Positions 33,993 to 43,469 are shown, counted from the stretch's first letter. The stretch: 64,000 bases of DNA from Lebetimonas natsushimae (GCF_002335445.1 NZ_BDME01000001.1:62001-126000); one strand, 5' to 3'. Notes: a model not told the origin generated them from the sequence alone. Numbers and translations: made by a program.

Positions 33993-35004
33993 TTATTTCG
34001 TCTACTATAAATTCTGCTCCGTTTTTTTGAACTGTTTTAGATAAATTTTTTGAAATTTCTTCTAAATTGGAATGAAAAAGAATTTCTAAAATTTTTTCTT
34101 TTTTTATTTTCTCTTCTCTTATCACAAATCCTGCATTTTTTTCTTCCAAAAATCTGGCGTTATAATACTGGTGGTCTCCCGCGGCATAAGGATATGGGAT
34201 AAAAATAGCAGGGATATTGTTTGCAACCAGTTCAAACATAGTTGATGCCCCGGCTCTGCTGATAGCAAAATCTGCTTTCGTTATTTTATCTGCCAAATTT
34301 TTTGAAAAATCAAAAATATCTGCATTTATTGCATTTTTTTCATAAAACTCTTTAATTCTTTCATAATCTTTTTTTCCTGTCTGATGAATGATATTTATAT
34401 TTTTTTCTTTTAAAATCGGTGCAAGTGAAATGGCTAAATTATTTATTGCTACAGCCCCCTGGCTTCCGCCTAAGAAAATAACGGTTTTTAATTCTTTTCT
34501 GATTCTTTTCTTTTCAAAAAAAATTTCTTCAACCGGATACGGGTCGTTATAAAGAAAAGTTGAAAAAAATCTTTTAGAAAATGGTTTTAATAATTTGTTA
34601 AGCGAACCTATATATGCGTTTTGTTCGTGAATAAAGAGAGGTCTGTTTAATAAAAGAGCGGCAAAAGAGGCAGGGGCAGCCGAATATCCTCCTACACTGA
34701 ACACAGCGTTGATTTTGTTTTGCTGTAGAATTTTTTTAGCTTTTAAAGAAAGTTTGAATATATTTATTAAAGAAATGATTTTATTTAAACCTTTTTTATT
34801 AACAACCCCTTTTGAACTTAAAAAATATTTTTTACTAAAACCCATGTCTTTTTCAAACCACTTTTTATCTGCACCGTTGGTTGAGCCGATATAAATTGGT
34901 TTTAACCCTCTTTTATTTAATTCCTCTTTAATAACTTTCGCAATTTTAAGGTGTCCTCCGGTTCCCCCTCCCGTTATGGCTATTTTTAATTTTTTATTTT
35001 CCAT
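33973..35004 (-). CDS. murG: UDP-GlcNAc:lipid I N-acetylglucosaminyltransferase MurG
   Basis: This 343-aa GT28 enzyme has [13 protein letters not shown] at the N-terminus (about residues 9-21), [21 protein letters not shown] and the donor site block [15 protein letters not shown]. It makes lipid II at the inner face of the membrane. It follows ftsW on the minus strand after 13 bp, a standard cell-wall pairing. The start ATG is the first triplet of a heptamer unit (ATGGAAA), and the N-terminal MENKKLK is repeat-like. Confidence 0.94.
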   Translation of the reverse strand: MENKKLKIAITGGGTGGHLKIAKVIKEELNKRGLKPIYIGSTNGADKKWFEKDMGFSKKYFLSSKGVVNKKGLNKIISLINIFKLSLKAKKILQQNKINAVFSVGGYSAAPASFAALLLNRPLFIHEQNAYIGSLNKLLKPFSKRFFSTFLYNDPYPVEEIFFEKKRIRKELKTVIFLGGSQGAVAINNLAISLAPILKEKNINIIHQTGKKDYERIKEFYEKNAINADIFDFSKNLADKITKADFAISRAGASTMFELVANNIPAIFIPYPYAAGDHQYYNARFLEEKNAGFVIREEKIKKEKILEILFHSNLEEISKNLSKTVQKNGAEFIVDEIIKTLHQ

Positions 35005-35018
35005 TATTTGTCCATTAT
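34984..35018 (-). repeat. Heptamer repeat copy R8 (ftsW-murG junction)
   Basis: On the minus strand it reads ATGGACA, a 4-bp spacer, ATGGAAA, ATAAAAA, ATTAAAA. The second ATG unit is the murG start codon. It fills the 13-bp ftsW-murG gap and extends into murG. Confidence 0.6.
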
Positions 35019-36157
35019 TAAAGTTTCGCTTTTTTACTAATCATTAAAACCATACCTATTGCAATTAAATTTGCCAGGAGGGAACTTCCTCCGTAACTTA
35101 AAAACGGGACAGTAAGACCTTTTATAGGTATAAGTGATGTAACTCCCAGTCCGTTGAAAATAAACTGAAGTGAAATCAGTGTTCCCACTCCGAACGCAAA
35201 AAGCTGATACTCTTTTTTTTCACTTCTGTTTGCTATTTTGAATATTCTGTAAACTAACACCATAAATAATATAACAACAAGGCTTATTCCGATAATACCG
35301 CTTTCTTCTGCAATCCCTGCCAACACAAAGTCTGTATGAACATCGCTTAAAAAGCCGAGTTTAAAAACGCCGTTTCCTATACCCTGACCCAAAATACCTC
35401 CGTTATGAATGGCGTTTAATGATTCTTTTACCTGTCCGTAACTGGCACTTGAAGCGTCTATAATTGGATGAGGAAAAAAATTTGAAGACATTAAAGCAAG
35501 CCAGGCTTTAAATCTCGCAAGTCTGTAATGTGAAGAGGAAACGGCTAAGATAAAAATAAAAATACCACCGGATATAATAAGTGTAAAAGTTTTAAATTTT
35601 CCTCCCGCGATTAAAAGCATAAAAGCAAAAACCAAAGCCATTACCATAACCTGTCCAAGGTCTGACTGGTAAGCCAAAATTAAATACCAAAATCCTCCTA
35701 AAATAACAACATAAGGTAAAATAAGCTTTATTTCCTCTTTTAAAGATTTAATATTTTTAACTTTTCTTGTGAAAGACCAGGAAAGAAAAAAAATTACCCC
35801 AATTTTAAAAAATTCTACCGGTGAGAATTTAAAGGGTCCTATTTTTATCCATCTTCTAGCCCCATTAATTACAGGTGCTATTGTTTCAGGTAAAAAAGGC
35901 ATTGAAATAACAAGAATTGACGATGTAATAAGTATTCCCCATCCGATAACATTAAACCATTTATCCGGATTTAAATATGATAAACCCACCATCAGGCCAA
36001 AACCGACAGTGGCAAACAATAAATATCTTGCTACAAAATGGTATTCTCCCAAATTTTTTACGGTTTCCAAGTATATTGGCAGAGAATATGAAAAAAGTGC
36101 CCCTAGTAATAAAAAAATAGCAACTATTATGAAAATGATTATATCAATTTTTTGCAA
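35018..36157 (-). CDS. ftsW: Cell division lipid II polymerase/flippase FtsW (SEDS family)
   Basis: This 379-aa SEDS protein has about ten membrane helices, the block NGARRWIKIGPFKFSPVEF near residue 98 and the periplasmic loop GILGQGIGNGVFKLGFLSDV followed by HTDFVLAGIAEESG. The C-terminal PFLSYGGSS is diagnostic of the family. With a class B PBP it polymerises septal glycan. FtsW is favoured over RodA because murG follows. Its promoter lies in the 115-bp region shared with flgB. Confidence 0.9.
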   Translation of the reverse strand: MQKIDIIIFIIVAIFLLLGALFSYSLPIYLETVKNLGEYHFVARYLLFATVGFGLMVGLSYLNPDKWFNVIGWGILITSSILVISMPFLPETIAPVINGARRWIKIGPFKFSPVEFFKIGVIFFLSWSFTRKVKNIKSLKEEIKLILPYVVILGGFWYLILAYQSDLGQVMVMALVFAFMLLIAGGKFKTFTLIISGGIFIFILAVSSSHYRLARFKAWLALMSSNFFPHPIIDASSASYGQVKESLNAIHNGGILGQGIGNGVFKLGFLSDVHTDFVLAGIAEESGIIGISLVVILFMVLVYRIFKIANRSEKKEYQLFAFGVGTLISLQFIFNGLGVTSLIPIKGLTVPFLSYGGSSLLANLIAIGMVLMISKKAKL

Positions 36158-36232
36158 AATCTACCTTTATAGTGTATAATTTATATAGAATTTTATCATA
36201 TATAAATTATGAATAGTGGGTAAATAGCAAGA

Positions 36233-36246
36233 GGAATAAAAATTGC
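36233..36246 (+). promoter_or_regulatory. Sigma-54 promoter of flgB-flgC-fliE
   Basis: GG at 36233-36234 and GC at 36245-36246 are separated by exactly ten bases, with TTGCT (36243-36247) matching the -12 element. This is the GG-N10-GC sigma-54 pattern. It lies 27 bp upstream of the flgB start and fits the known RpoN control of rod genes in Campylobacterota. The -24 element is weak after GG (GGAAT instead of GGCAC). Confidence 0.7.
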
Positions 36247-36272
36247 TTGTATTAAAAAAAAGGAGTTAGGGC

Positions 36273-36680
36273 TTGTTTAAAACAATAAATTTTTTAGAAA
36301 AATCCCTTGGATATAGAAAAATAAGACAGGATTTAATAGCAAGTAATATTGCTAATGCAGATACTCCTAATTATAGACCAAGGGATATAAGATTTGAAGA
36401 GGCACTAAAAAGTGAATTGGAAAATAAACCTATTCATAAATTAGAACTTGCAAAAACAAGTCCAATGCACATGGAACCAAAAAATATAAATGATGATATT
36501 AAACCTGTAGTTTTTTTTAGAGACGGGCATTTGGCAAGAAATGACGGAAACAGCGTGGATATTGATGTGGAAACTACAGAAATGGCTAAAAACACCATAA
36601 TGTATAATGCAGAAATCGCAGCTGTAAAAAAAAGAGTGGAACTTTTTAAACTTGTAATCGATTCAAGCAAAAGTATTTAA
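36273..36680 (+). CDS. flgB: Flagellar basal-body rod protein FlgB
   Basis: This 135-aa proximal rod protein starts at TTG, with AGGAG 7 bp upstream. The rod/hook N-terminal block RQDLIASNIANADTPNYRPR (about residues 19-38) and the C-terminal helical pairing region are present. It is exported through the flagellar type III apparatus into the periplasm. It is the first gene of flgB-flgC-fliE, preceded by a sigma-54 promoter. Confidence 0.93.
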   Translation: MFKTINFLEKSLGYRKIRQDLIASNIANADTPNYRPRDIRFEEALKSELENKPIHKLELAKTSPMHMEPKNINDDIKPVVFFRDGHLARNDGNSVDIDVETTEMAKNTIMYNAEIAAVKKRVELFKLVIDSSKSI

Positions 36681-36693
36681 TTAAAGGTAAAAA

Positions 36694-37191
36694 ATGGGAT
36701 TTTTAAACAGTTTTGATATTTCAGGTTACGGGCTTTCAGCTCAGCGTTTTAGAATAAACATCATTTCAGAAAATATTGCAAACGCAAATACTACAAGAAC
36801 CGATGAAGGCGGACCTTATAGGAGAAAAGAGGTTATTTTTAAAGCGGTGCCTTTTGAAAATATAATTAATAAAGAATTGGAAAACAATGCCGATTTTCAC
36901 AAATATGAAAATCCTTTGGATGAACCAAGTGAAAATAACGCCCAGGCAAAACCTCCTATAGAGACAGTTATAGTTGATAAAGTAGTAAGAGACGATTCTA
37001 AACCGATTTTAAAATACGATCCGACAAATCCGGATGCGAATAAAGACGGATATGTGGCATATCCTAATATTAATCCTGTTATTGAAATGGCCGATTTATT
37101 AGAAGCCACAAGGGCTTATCAGGCAAATGTAGCGGCATTTCAAAGTGCTAAAACCATGGCAAACAGTGCTATAAATATACTTCAAGGCTAA
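36694..37191 (+). CDS. flgC: Flagellar basal-body rod protein FlgC
   Basis: This 165-aa rod protein has the N-terminal motif SAQRFRINIISENIANANTT (about residues 15-34) and the C-terminal DLLEATRAYQANVAAFQSAK block. It forms the proximal rod with FlgB, FlgF and FliE. The central insert KPILKYDPTNPDANKDGYVA is typical of FlgC. It is 13 bp from flgB. Confidence 0.95.
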   Translation: MGFLNSFDISGYGLSAQRFRINIISENIANANTTRTDEGGPYRRKEVIFKAVPFENIINKELENNADFHKYENPLDEPSENNAQAKPPIETVIVDKVVRDDSKPILKYDPTNPDANKDGYVAYPNINPVIEMADLLEATRAYQANVAAFQSAKTMANSAINILQG

Positions 37192-37201
37192 GGAATAAAT
37201 A

Positions 37202-37495
37202 ATGGCTTTTATAAATAAAATAAATTCTGATATAAACATTGGCAATATACAAAATAAAAATAATAAAAATGACAGCGGAAATTTTGAAGAATTATTAAAA
37301 AAAGAATTAAATGAAACAAACGGTATGCTAGAGGATGCAAAAAAAGCGGAAACAGATATAGCTACAGGTGATGTTAAGGATTTGGCAAAGGCAAGTATTA
37401 CCATTCAAAAAGCCGAACTTAAAATGAAAATGATGCTTGAAGTCAGAAATAAAGCTATAAGTGCATATAAAGAGCTTCTTAAAACACAAATTTAA
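37202..37495 (+). CDS. fliE: Flagellar hook-basal body complex protein FliE
   Basis: This 97-aa protein has the FliE C-terminal pattern IQKAELKMKMMLEVRNKAIS, which forms helices that join the MS ring to the rod. The length is normal. It is 10 bp after flgC, and its TAA last base is the ATG of the penicillin-binding protein gene. Confidence 0.92.
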   Translation: MAFINKINSDINIGNIQNKNNKNDSGNFEELLKKELNETNGMLEDAKKAETDIATGDVKDLAKASITIQKAELKMKMMLEVRNKAISAYKELLKTQI

Positions 37496-39225
37496 TGAAA
37501 AACAATAAAATCCCTATAGTTTATATTGTATTTTTTCTTGCTTTTTTAACTATTTTTGGCGCTTTTCTGTTTTTATCCGTTTATAAACCAAAAGAATATT
37601 TTAATCCTTATATTAAAAAATTGGAAAGTGCATTAAGGGGAGATATTGTTACTAAAAATTTCACTTTAGTAAAAAGTGACAGAATTTATGCCGTTTATTT
37701 AGACCCGGATTATATCGCACATACTAAAAGAAATTTATTTATAGATTTATTCAGTATTTATACTGGGATAAACAGAAAAACTATTGCCCAAAAATTACAT
37801 ACGCATCAGAGAACTTTATTGGCCATTGTAGATAAAAAAACAAAACAGCAATTGATATATCTAAGAAGGATTTTAGACAAATACAGGGTTTTTTTATCAG
37901 TAAATGGTATTAGAAGAGGATATGATATTGAAAGTGTAATTTTAAAAAATATTAACGGTAATTTAGTGTTTTCACCTCTTTTTAGGAGATTTTATCCTTA
38001 TAAAGACATTTTTGAACCGTATCTCGGGAGTTATTCTAAAGAAAAAGAACGAGGCAATAACGGAATTGAAGAATATTACGACAATATATTAAGACCCGGT
38101 AGAAACGGTGTTATTAAGGGTTTTAGAGATGTAGGGGGACATATTATATATGATAAAAATGCATATGTTAAATATCCTCAAAACGGTAAAACTTTAAAAC
38201 TTAATATAAATTTGGTTTTGCAAAAAAGAATAGAAAAATTACTGGATAAAGCAAAAAGTAAATTTCAGGCAGATGAAGTGATTGCTGCGGTAATGGATTC
38301 TAAAAGCGGGAAAATATTGGCTTTGGCTTCATCAAACAGGTTTGATCCAAACCATATAACCCAAAAAGATATTCCTAATATGAAAATATCGGCTGTAAGG
38401 GAACTTTTTGAGCCGGGTTCGGTTATGAAGCCGATAACTTTTGCTATTTTATTGGAAAATAACAAGGTAAATCCTTATGAAGTATTGAATGCATATAATG
38501 GAAAATGGAAACCGGAATGGAGGAAAACACCTATAAGAGATGATGAAGCGAGACAGTGGATTAGTGCGGAAGATGGGATTGTATATTCCAGTAATATTGT
38601 TTTGTCTCAATTAGCCCTGAGACTTTCTGCAAAAGAACAGTTTTACGGATATAGAAAGTTTGGTCTTGATAAAATAAGCGGAATAGACCTGCCGTATGAA
38701 TTAAAAGGAAGATTACAGCCCTTAAAACTTTATAATTATCCTGTGTATAAATCAACGTCTGCATATGGTTACGGAATTGTTGTAAATTTTGTTGAACTAC
38801 TTAAAGCTTACAATGTGTTTAATAACAACGGTATTATGGTTACACCGAAAATTGCCGATATAAAAACGGATAGTAAGCAGATTATAAAACCCGTTACTGC
38901 TAACGAAATGCTGAGAATCTTAAGAAAAGTAGTTTTAAAAGGTACTGCAAAGGGTGCTTTTATAGATGATATTTTTACAGCGGGGAAAACGGGGACCGCC
39001 CATGTAAGTATAAAAGGGAGTTATCAAAAAATTTATAATTCGTCTTTCTTTGGATTTGCCAATGCAAATGGTAAAAAATTTACAATAGGCGTTACTTTTT
39101 TTCATATAAAAGCACCGTTTCCAAACTACTTTGCATCTCAGAGTGCTGTACCTTTATTTAAAAATATTGTTATAATTATGAAAGATGAAAAAATGTTTGG
39201 GGGAAAGGATGAAGGAAATAATTGA
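37495..39225 (+). CDS. ftsI: Class B penicillin-binding protein (FtsI/PBP2-type transpeptidase)
   Basis: This 576-aa protein has an N-terminal membrane anchor (about residues 8-27) and a PBP dimer domain. The transpeptidase domain has SVMK in FEPGSVMKPI (about 306-315, Ser nucleophile), SSN in VYSSNIVLS and KTGTA near 502. It crosslinks peptidoglycan in the periplasm. It is coupled to fliE by one base, an order also found in Campylobacter jejuni. FtsI (septal) is favoured over the elongation PBP2 by that synteny. Confidence 0.88.
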   Translation: MKNNKIPIVYIVFFLAFLTIFGAFLFLSVYKPKEYFNPYIKKLESALRGDIVTKNFTLVKSDRIYAVYLDPDYIAHTKRNLFIDLFSIYTGINRKTIAQKLHTHQRTLLAIVDKKTKQQLIYLRRILDKYRVFLSVNGIRRGYDIESVILKNINGNLVFSPLFRRFYPYKDIFEPYLGSYSKEKERGNNGIEEYYDNILRPGRNGVIKGFRDVGGHIIYDKNAYVKYPQNGKTLKLNINLVLQKRIEKLLDKAKSKFQADEVIAAVMDSKSGKILALASSNRFDPNHITQKDIPNMKISAVRELFEPGSVMKPITFAILLENNKVNPYEVLNAYNGKWKPEWRKTPIRDDEARQWISAEDGIVYSSNIVLSQLALRLSAKEQFYGYRKFGLDKISGIDLPYELKGRLQPLKLYNYPVYKSTSAYGYGIVVNFVELLKAYNVFNNNGIMVTPKIADIKTDSKQIIKPVTANEMLRILRKVVLKGTAKGAFIDDIFTAGKTGTAHVSIKGSYQKIYNSSFFGFANANGKKFTIGVTFFHIKAPFPNYFASQSAVPLFKNIVIIMKDEKMFGGKDEGNN

Positions 39226-40285
39226 TATTTTAAACACCACTATACTTGATACCCCTTTATATAAAATAATTTTAGCCTTTTTAATATTTTTTACATTTTT
39301 GTTTTTTAGGAAAATATTTACTCTTTTTATTTTGTCTTTTTTTCAGAAATTAACAGTTAAGACAAAAACCGAAATAGATGATAAATTTTTTAATTCGATT
39401 AAAAATCCTTTAAGGTTTTTATTTATAATCGCAGGAATTTGGGGGTTTTTTTATATTTTAGGTATAAAAGGGGATTTTTTAAAACATATTATCAGAGGAC
39501 TTTTGATATTTGATATTTTTTGGCCTTTTTATAATATAGTATGTGAATTTGAAGATTTTGTATATCACATTTTAGGAAAATATGGAAAAGCTTCAAGGGA
39601 ACTCGCTTCTTTTTTGATAAAACTTACAAAAGTTTTTGTAATAATAATCGGTGTTGTTGCAATGCTGCAAGAGTTCGGAATAAATGTAACCGGATTTATT
39701 GCTTCGCTGGGACTTGGCGGTTTGGCTTTTGCCCTTGCTGCAAAAGACACTGCGGCAAATCTTTTTGGCGGAATAGCAATTTTAACAGATAATATGTTTA
39801 AAGTGGGAGAATGGGTAAAAATAGGTAATGCCGAAGGTATTGTTGAGGATATTGGAATGAGAACCACTAAAATAAGAGCTTTTGATAAAAGATTAATTGT
39901 TGTGCCAAATTCTGTTATAGCCACTTCAAATGTAGAAAATTTTTCAAGACGGGATAGAAGAAGAATTTCTATGAGGATAGGGGTAACTTATTCAACCAGT
40001 ATAAAAAATTTAAATAATTTATTGAATGAGATTAGGAATTATCTTAAAAACCATCCCATGATTCATAAAGAGCCCTTATTAATTTATTTTGATGAATATC
40101 AGGACAGCAGTTTAAGTATATTCTGTTATTATTTTACAAAAACGGCTGATTGGGAAGAGTATTTAAAAATAAAAGAAGAAACAAATATTGAAATTAAAAG
40201 AATTGTGGAAAAATATTCTTCTTTTGCTTTTCCTTCCCAAAGCCTATATTTTGAAACCCCGATAAGAGTAAAAAATGAAAATTAA
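39209..40285 (+). CDS. mscS: MscS-family mechanosensitive ion channel
   Basis: This protein of about 358 aa has three to four membrane helices in the first 170 residues and the pore-lining, Gly/Ala-rich segment FIASLGLGGLAFALAAKDTA. The MscS beta domain follows (NMFKVGEWVKIGNAEGIVED, then VPNSVIATSNVENFS). It opens on membrane tension to release solutes. ATG 39209 is preferred to 39185 because of the purine-rich GGGGGAAAGG just upstream and less overlap with ftsI. Confidence 0.88.
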   Translation: MKEIIDILNTTILDTPLYKIILAFLIFFTFLFFRKIFTLFILSFFQKLTVKTKTEIDDKFFNSIKNPLRFLFIIAGIWGFFYILGIKGDFLKHIIRGLLIFDIFWPFYNIVCEFEDFVYHILGKYGKASRELASFLIKLTKVFVIIIGVVAMLQEFGINVTGFIASLGLGGLAFALAAKDTAANLFGGIAILTDNMFKVGEWVKIGNAEGIVEDIGMRTTKIRAFDKRLIVVPNSVIATSNVENFSRRDRRRISMRIGVTYSTSIKNLNNLLNEIRNYLKNHPMIHKEPLLIYFDEYQDSSLSIFCYYFTKTADWEEYLKIKEETNIEIKRIVEKYSSFAFPSQSLYFETPIRVKNEN

Positions 40286-41552
40286 AAAATTATCAATTAT
40301 TTTATTAATAGTAATATGTTTATTTGTTTTAGCGGTTTGGGCGCTTTTTAACACTTCTGCAGGAAATAATTTAATAAAACTCTATTTTCAGAATAAAATC
40401 ACCTATTATTTCCCCAATATGAAAATAGATAAATTTAGCATTAATTATAATAATTTTTTTATGAGTTTACATGAAGGTGACAATCATTATAAACTTTATG
40501 GTCAATTACACCCTTTTGATGCAATTTTGGAAGGGAAAATTAAAAAACTTGCAATTTCAAAAAATAAATTTAAAGATAATGTAATTTTAAAAGGTCACGT
40601 GGATAAAAAATATTTTATTCATTCTATTGTGTATTTTGATAAAAGTGTCGGTTTTTTGGATATAAAATTAGGAAAAGGAAAAATAATCAATTTTAAAACC
40701 AATAATGTTGATCTACAGTATATTATGGATAATTTTTCCATTAAAAATATCAAAGGTCTAAAAGCAAAAGTTAATCTTAATTTATTGATTAAAAATAATA
40801 ATTATTTTATTAAAACGTTAATAAAAGGATTATATAAAAATATTCCTTTTAATTCTAACATTAATTTTTATTTTAATTCATCAAATTTTATTACCTTTGA
40901 AGGTTTTACAAGAAGTGAAATTTTAGACGGAACATTTAAAGGCGTATATAATAATAAAAAACTGGTTTATGATGCTGATTTTAAAAAGTTTGATTTAAGA
41001 TTGTTAAACTTAATATATCCTTTTAGGGGGAAAATTTATTTAAAAATAAGGCATGACAAATCTGGAATAATTAAATTTTTTTCCAAAGATTTCAGGGGAT
41101 TTAAAGATGATAATATAAATATTGAATTTAATATGCCCGTGCAAGATTTTTTCAATTATGCAGGAATATATAATATTTTTGATAAAGGAAATGTTATAGG
41201 AAGAATTATAATATCAAAAAAAGGCTCCTTTAATTTTATTATTCAAAATGCATTTTTAAAAGAAAAATTAGCAAACAAATTGAAATTAAAAAACAATCTT
41301 TTAAGAAAAATTTTTGTAAAAGGATATTTTGACAGTCAACATGTGGTTTTTGATTTATTATCAGATAATAAAAAATTTGCCCTTAATATAAAAAATGGGA
41401 AAATTTTCATAAAACCGAATATAGTTGCTTCATTTATTCTCATAGTTAACAATAACAAAGAAGAGGATTATTATAAATTTAATAAAAATAAACTATTTTT
41501 ATTAAAAAAGAGATTTTTAGTGGATGACGATAATCAAATATTAGTCTTTTAA
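40275..41552 (+). CDS. AsmA/TamB-like inner-membrane-anchored protein of unknown function
   Basis: This 425-aa protein has one N-terminal membrane anchor (about residues 5-26, LSIILLIVICLFVLAVWALF) followed directly by NTSAGNNLIKLYF, which resembles the AsmA/TamB N-terminus. The rest is rich in beta-strand-forming, Asn/Lys/Ile/Phe repeats (INFYFNSSNF, IEFNMPVQDFF) without catalytic motifs. It would sit in the periplasm tethered to the inner membrane, perhaps helping lipid or outer membrane protein transport. That role is inferred from fold type only. It overlaps mscS by 11 bp. Confidence 0.5.
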   Translation: MKIKKLSIILLIVICLFVLAVWALFNTSAGNNLIKLYFQNKITYYFPNMKIDKFSINYNNFFMSLHEGDNHYKLYGQLHPFDAILEGKIKKLAISKNKFKDNVILKGHVDKKYFIHSIVYFDKSVGFLDIKLGKGKIINFKTNNVDLQYIMDNFSIKNIKGLKAKVNLNLLIKNNNYFIKTLIKGLYKNIPFNSNINFYFNSSNFITFEGFTRSEILDGTFKGVYNNKKLVYDADFKKFDLRLLNLIYPFRGKIYLKIRHDKSGIIKFFSKDFRGFKDDNINIEFNMPVQDFFNYAGIYNIFDKGNVIGRIIISKKGSFNFIIQNAFLKEKLANKLKLKNNLLRKIFVKGYFDSQHVVFDLLSDNKKFALNIKNGKIFIKPNIVASFILIVNNNKEEDYYKFNKNKLFLLKKRFLVDDDNQILVF

Positions 41553-41563
41553 TATAAACTTTC

Positions 41564-41592
41564 TTGACAATTTCGATAAATTATTGTATAAT
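41564..41592 (+). promoter_or_regulatory. Consensus sigma-70 promoter of hsp20
   Basis: TTGACA (41564-41569) and TATAAT (41587-41592) are separated by exactly 17 bp, a perfect consensus that is rare in Campylobacterota, where -35 elements are weak. Between and overlapping them an imperfect inverted repeat ACAATTT/AAATTATTGT (about 41567-41587) could be an operator. No CIRCE element is present. Confidence 0.75.
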
Positions 41593-41625
41593 TTCAGTGT
41601 AAAAATTAAGGAGAAGGAGGGGAAC

Positions 41626-42048
41626 ATGTGGCCAACAGTATTTGATCCATTCAAAGAATTACAAGACATTGAAAGAAGACTGGGTGCAGTTTTAGGAGCA
41701 AACAAACCTGTACAAAAAGTAGAGGCTTTCACACCGGCAGTTAATGAAAAGGTTGATGATAAAGGTTATTACCTTGAAATTGATTTACCTGGAGTTAAAA
41801 AAGAAAACATTGAAATTAATGTAAATGACGGTGTTTTAACAGTTTCAGGTGAGAGAAAACTTGAGAAAAAAGAAGAAAAAGAAAACTATACAAGAATTGA
41901 AAGTTTCTTTGGAAGATTTGAGAGAGCATTTAAATTGCCAGCTGATGCAGATGCTGACAATATTGAGGCTAAATTTGAAGACGGGGTGTTAAAAGTATTT
42001 ATTCCAAGAAAAGCAAAAGCAGAAGGTAAAAAAATAGAAATTAAATAA
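41626..42048 (+). CDS. Small heat shock protein, Hsp20 family
   Basis: This protein of about 140 aa has a central alpha-crystallin domain (about residues 38-130) with LEIDLPGVKKENIEI, VLTVSGERK and FERAFKLP. It ends in a short tail lacking a clear IxI motif (FIPRKAKAEGKKIEIK; the IEI near the end may serve). It holds unfolding proteins in ATP-independent oligomers. ATG 41626 follows the strong GGAGGGG; the frame open from 41584 would start upstream of the promoter's -10. It is monocistronic behind a consensus promoter, consistent with strong induction. Confidence 0.92.
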   Translation: MWPTVFDPFKELQDIERRLGAVLGANKPVQKVEAFTPAVNEKVDDKGYYLEIDLPGVKKENIEINVNDGVLTVSGERKLEKKEEKENYTRIESFFGRFERAFKLPADADADNIEAKFEDGVLKVFIPRKAKAEGKKIEIK

Positions 42049-42139
42049 TCTCCTTTTTTTCTCTTTTAACCATTTTTTTATTTTATATTTTTTTGCCAAT
42101 CTCCTTTATTATTCATTTTACATTTTCTTTTCTACATTG

Positions 42140-42145
42140 TATAAT
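42140..42145 (+). promoter_or_regulatory. -10 element of the purine permease gene
   Basis: TATAAT at 42140-42145 is followed by AAAAAAAGG (42151-42159) and ATG at 42166. No -35 element is evident. The 117-bp gap after hsp20 is otherwise pyrimidine-rich and without a clear stem-loop terminator. Confidence 0.5.
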
Positions 42146-42165
42146 TACTTAAAAAAAGGTCTTCT

Positions 42166-43452
42166 ATGTTTGAGAGACTCTTCAAATTATCCGAAAAAAA
42201 CACTACAGTTTCCACTGAGGTTAGAGCCGGGTTTACCACATTTTTAGCAATGATGTATATTGTACCTGTAAATGCTTCTATTATGAGTTTGACAGGTATG
42301 CCGTTTGATGAACTAATTACCGCCACAGCTGTTGTTACTATTATCGCCACCATTTTAAACGGTATATGGGCAAACACTCCTGTTGCCATGAGTGTCGGAA
42401 TGGGGCTTAATGCTTATTTTACATTCGGACTTGTAAAAGGAATGCATATTCCTTGGCAGACCGCCCTTGGAATTGTAATGATATCGGGTCTTATATTTTT
42501 GGCGCTATCGTTTACAAAATTCAGGGTTTGGGTGCTTGAATCGGTCCCTGTTGATATAAGGAGGGCGATAAGTGCCGGTATCGGCATGTTTATAGCATTT
42601 ATCGGACTTAAGGGAATGGGTGTTATTGTGGATAATCCCGCTACATTGGTTACTCTTGGTGATTTTCATGATCCAAAAGTTCTTTTAGGTGTATTTGGAT
42701 TTATTGTTGCAGCAACCCTTTTTGCTTACAGAATAAAGGGGGCTTTTATTTTGGCAATTATTATAACTTCAATTGTGGCATGGATCTTGGGACTTGGAGA
42801 ACTTCCAGAAGGTATTATTTCTATGCCGGCGGGTATCGGAGATATTGCTTTTCATTTTGATATCAAAAGTGCTTTAACCCTTTCACTTTTACCTGTTATA
42901 ATGACATTTTTGATTACAGATATGTTTGATACAATTGGGACTCTTGCAGGTATTGGAATGAGGGCCGGTTTATTTAAAAAAGGAAGCCGTGAAATTCAAA
43001 AAACCCTAGAAGCTGATGCGGCGGCAACCGTAATAGGTGCAAGTCTTGGAACATCTACCACAACTTCATTTATCGAAAGTGCTGCTGGTGTTGAAGAGGG
43101 CGGAAGAACGGGTCTTACTGCTGTGATAACCGGACTTTTATTTATTACAACATTATTCTTTTTACCACTTTATAAAGCGATTCCTGATAATGCTATTTAT
43201 CCAATTTTGGTAATGGTTGGCGTACTTATGTTCAGCGAGCTTAAAAACATTGATTTTTCAGACGGGACTGTTGCGGTTGCAAGTTTTATCACCGCCGTTT
43301 TAATGCCTCTTACGTATTCAATTACAATAGGGATCAGTGCCGGATTTGTGGTATATTTGATTTTAGCTGTTTTAAAAAGGGAATTTGATAAAATCAACAT
43401 AGGAACTATAACACTTGCGTTGATTGGATTACTTGCATTTATCTTTCATTAA
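42166..43452 (+). CDS. NCS2/AzgA-family purine permease
   Basis: This 428-aa polytopic transporter of about 12-14 helices begins FERLFKLSEKNTTVSTEVRA, and the block GFTTFLAMMYIVPVN is typical of AzgA adenine/guanine/hypoxanthine permeases. Other family blocks are SVGMGLNAYF, MFDTIGTLAG and GASLGTSTTTSFIESAAGVE. It imports purine bases with protons. It is a single-gene unit with its own -10 element and an inverted repeat after the stop. Confidence 0.88.
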   Translation: MFERLFKLSEKNTTVSTEVRAGFTTFLAMMYIVPVNASIMSLTGMPFDELITATAVVTIIATILNGIWANTPVAMSVGMGLNAYFTFGLVKGMHIPWQTALGIVMISGLIFLALSFTKFRVWVLESVPVDIRRAISAGIGMFIAFIGLKGMGVIVDNPATLVTLGDFHDPKVLLGVFGFIVAATLFAYRIKGAFILAIIITSIVAWILGLGELPEGIISMPAGIGDIAFHFDIKSALTLSLLPVIMTFLITDMFDTIGTLAGIGMRAGLFKKGSREIQKTLEADAAATVIGASLGTSTTTSFIESAAGVEEGGRTGLTAVITGLLFITTLFFLPLYKAIPDNAIYPILVMVGVLMFSELKNIDFSDGTVAVASFITAVLMPLTYSITIGISAGFVVYLILAVLKREFDKINIGTITLALIGLLAFIFH

Positions 43453-43469
43453 TTCCTTTGAAAAAGGAA
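43453..43469 (+). terminator. Possible weak terminator hairpin after the purine permease
   Basis: TTCCTTT-GAA-AAAGGAA (43453-43469) forms a 7-bp stem with a 3-nt loop, directly after the TAA. The following bases are ATATTATAAAAC and only later a T-rich stretch (43482-43498), so it is not a textbook intrinsic terminator. Confidence 0.35.
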
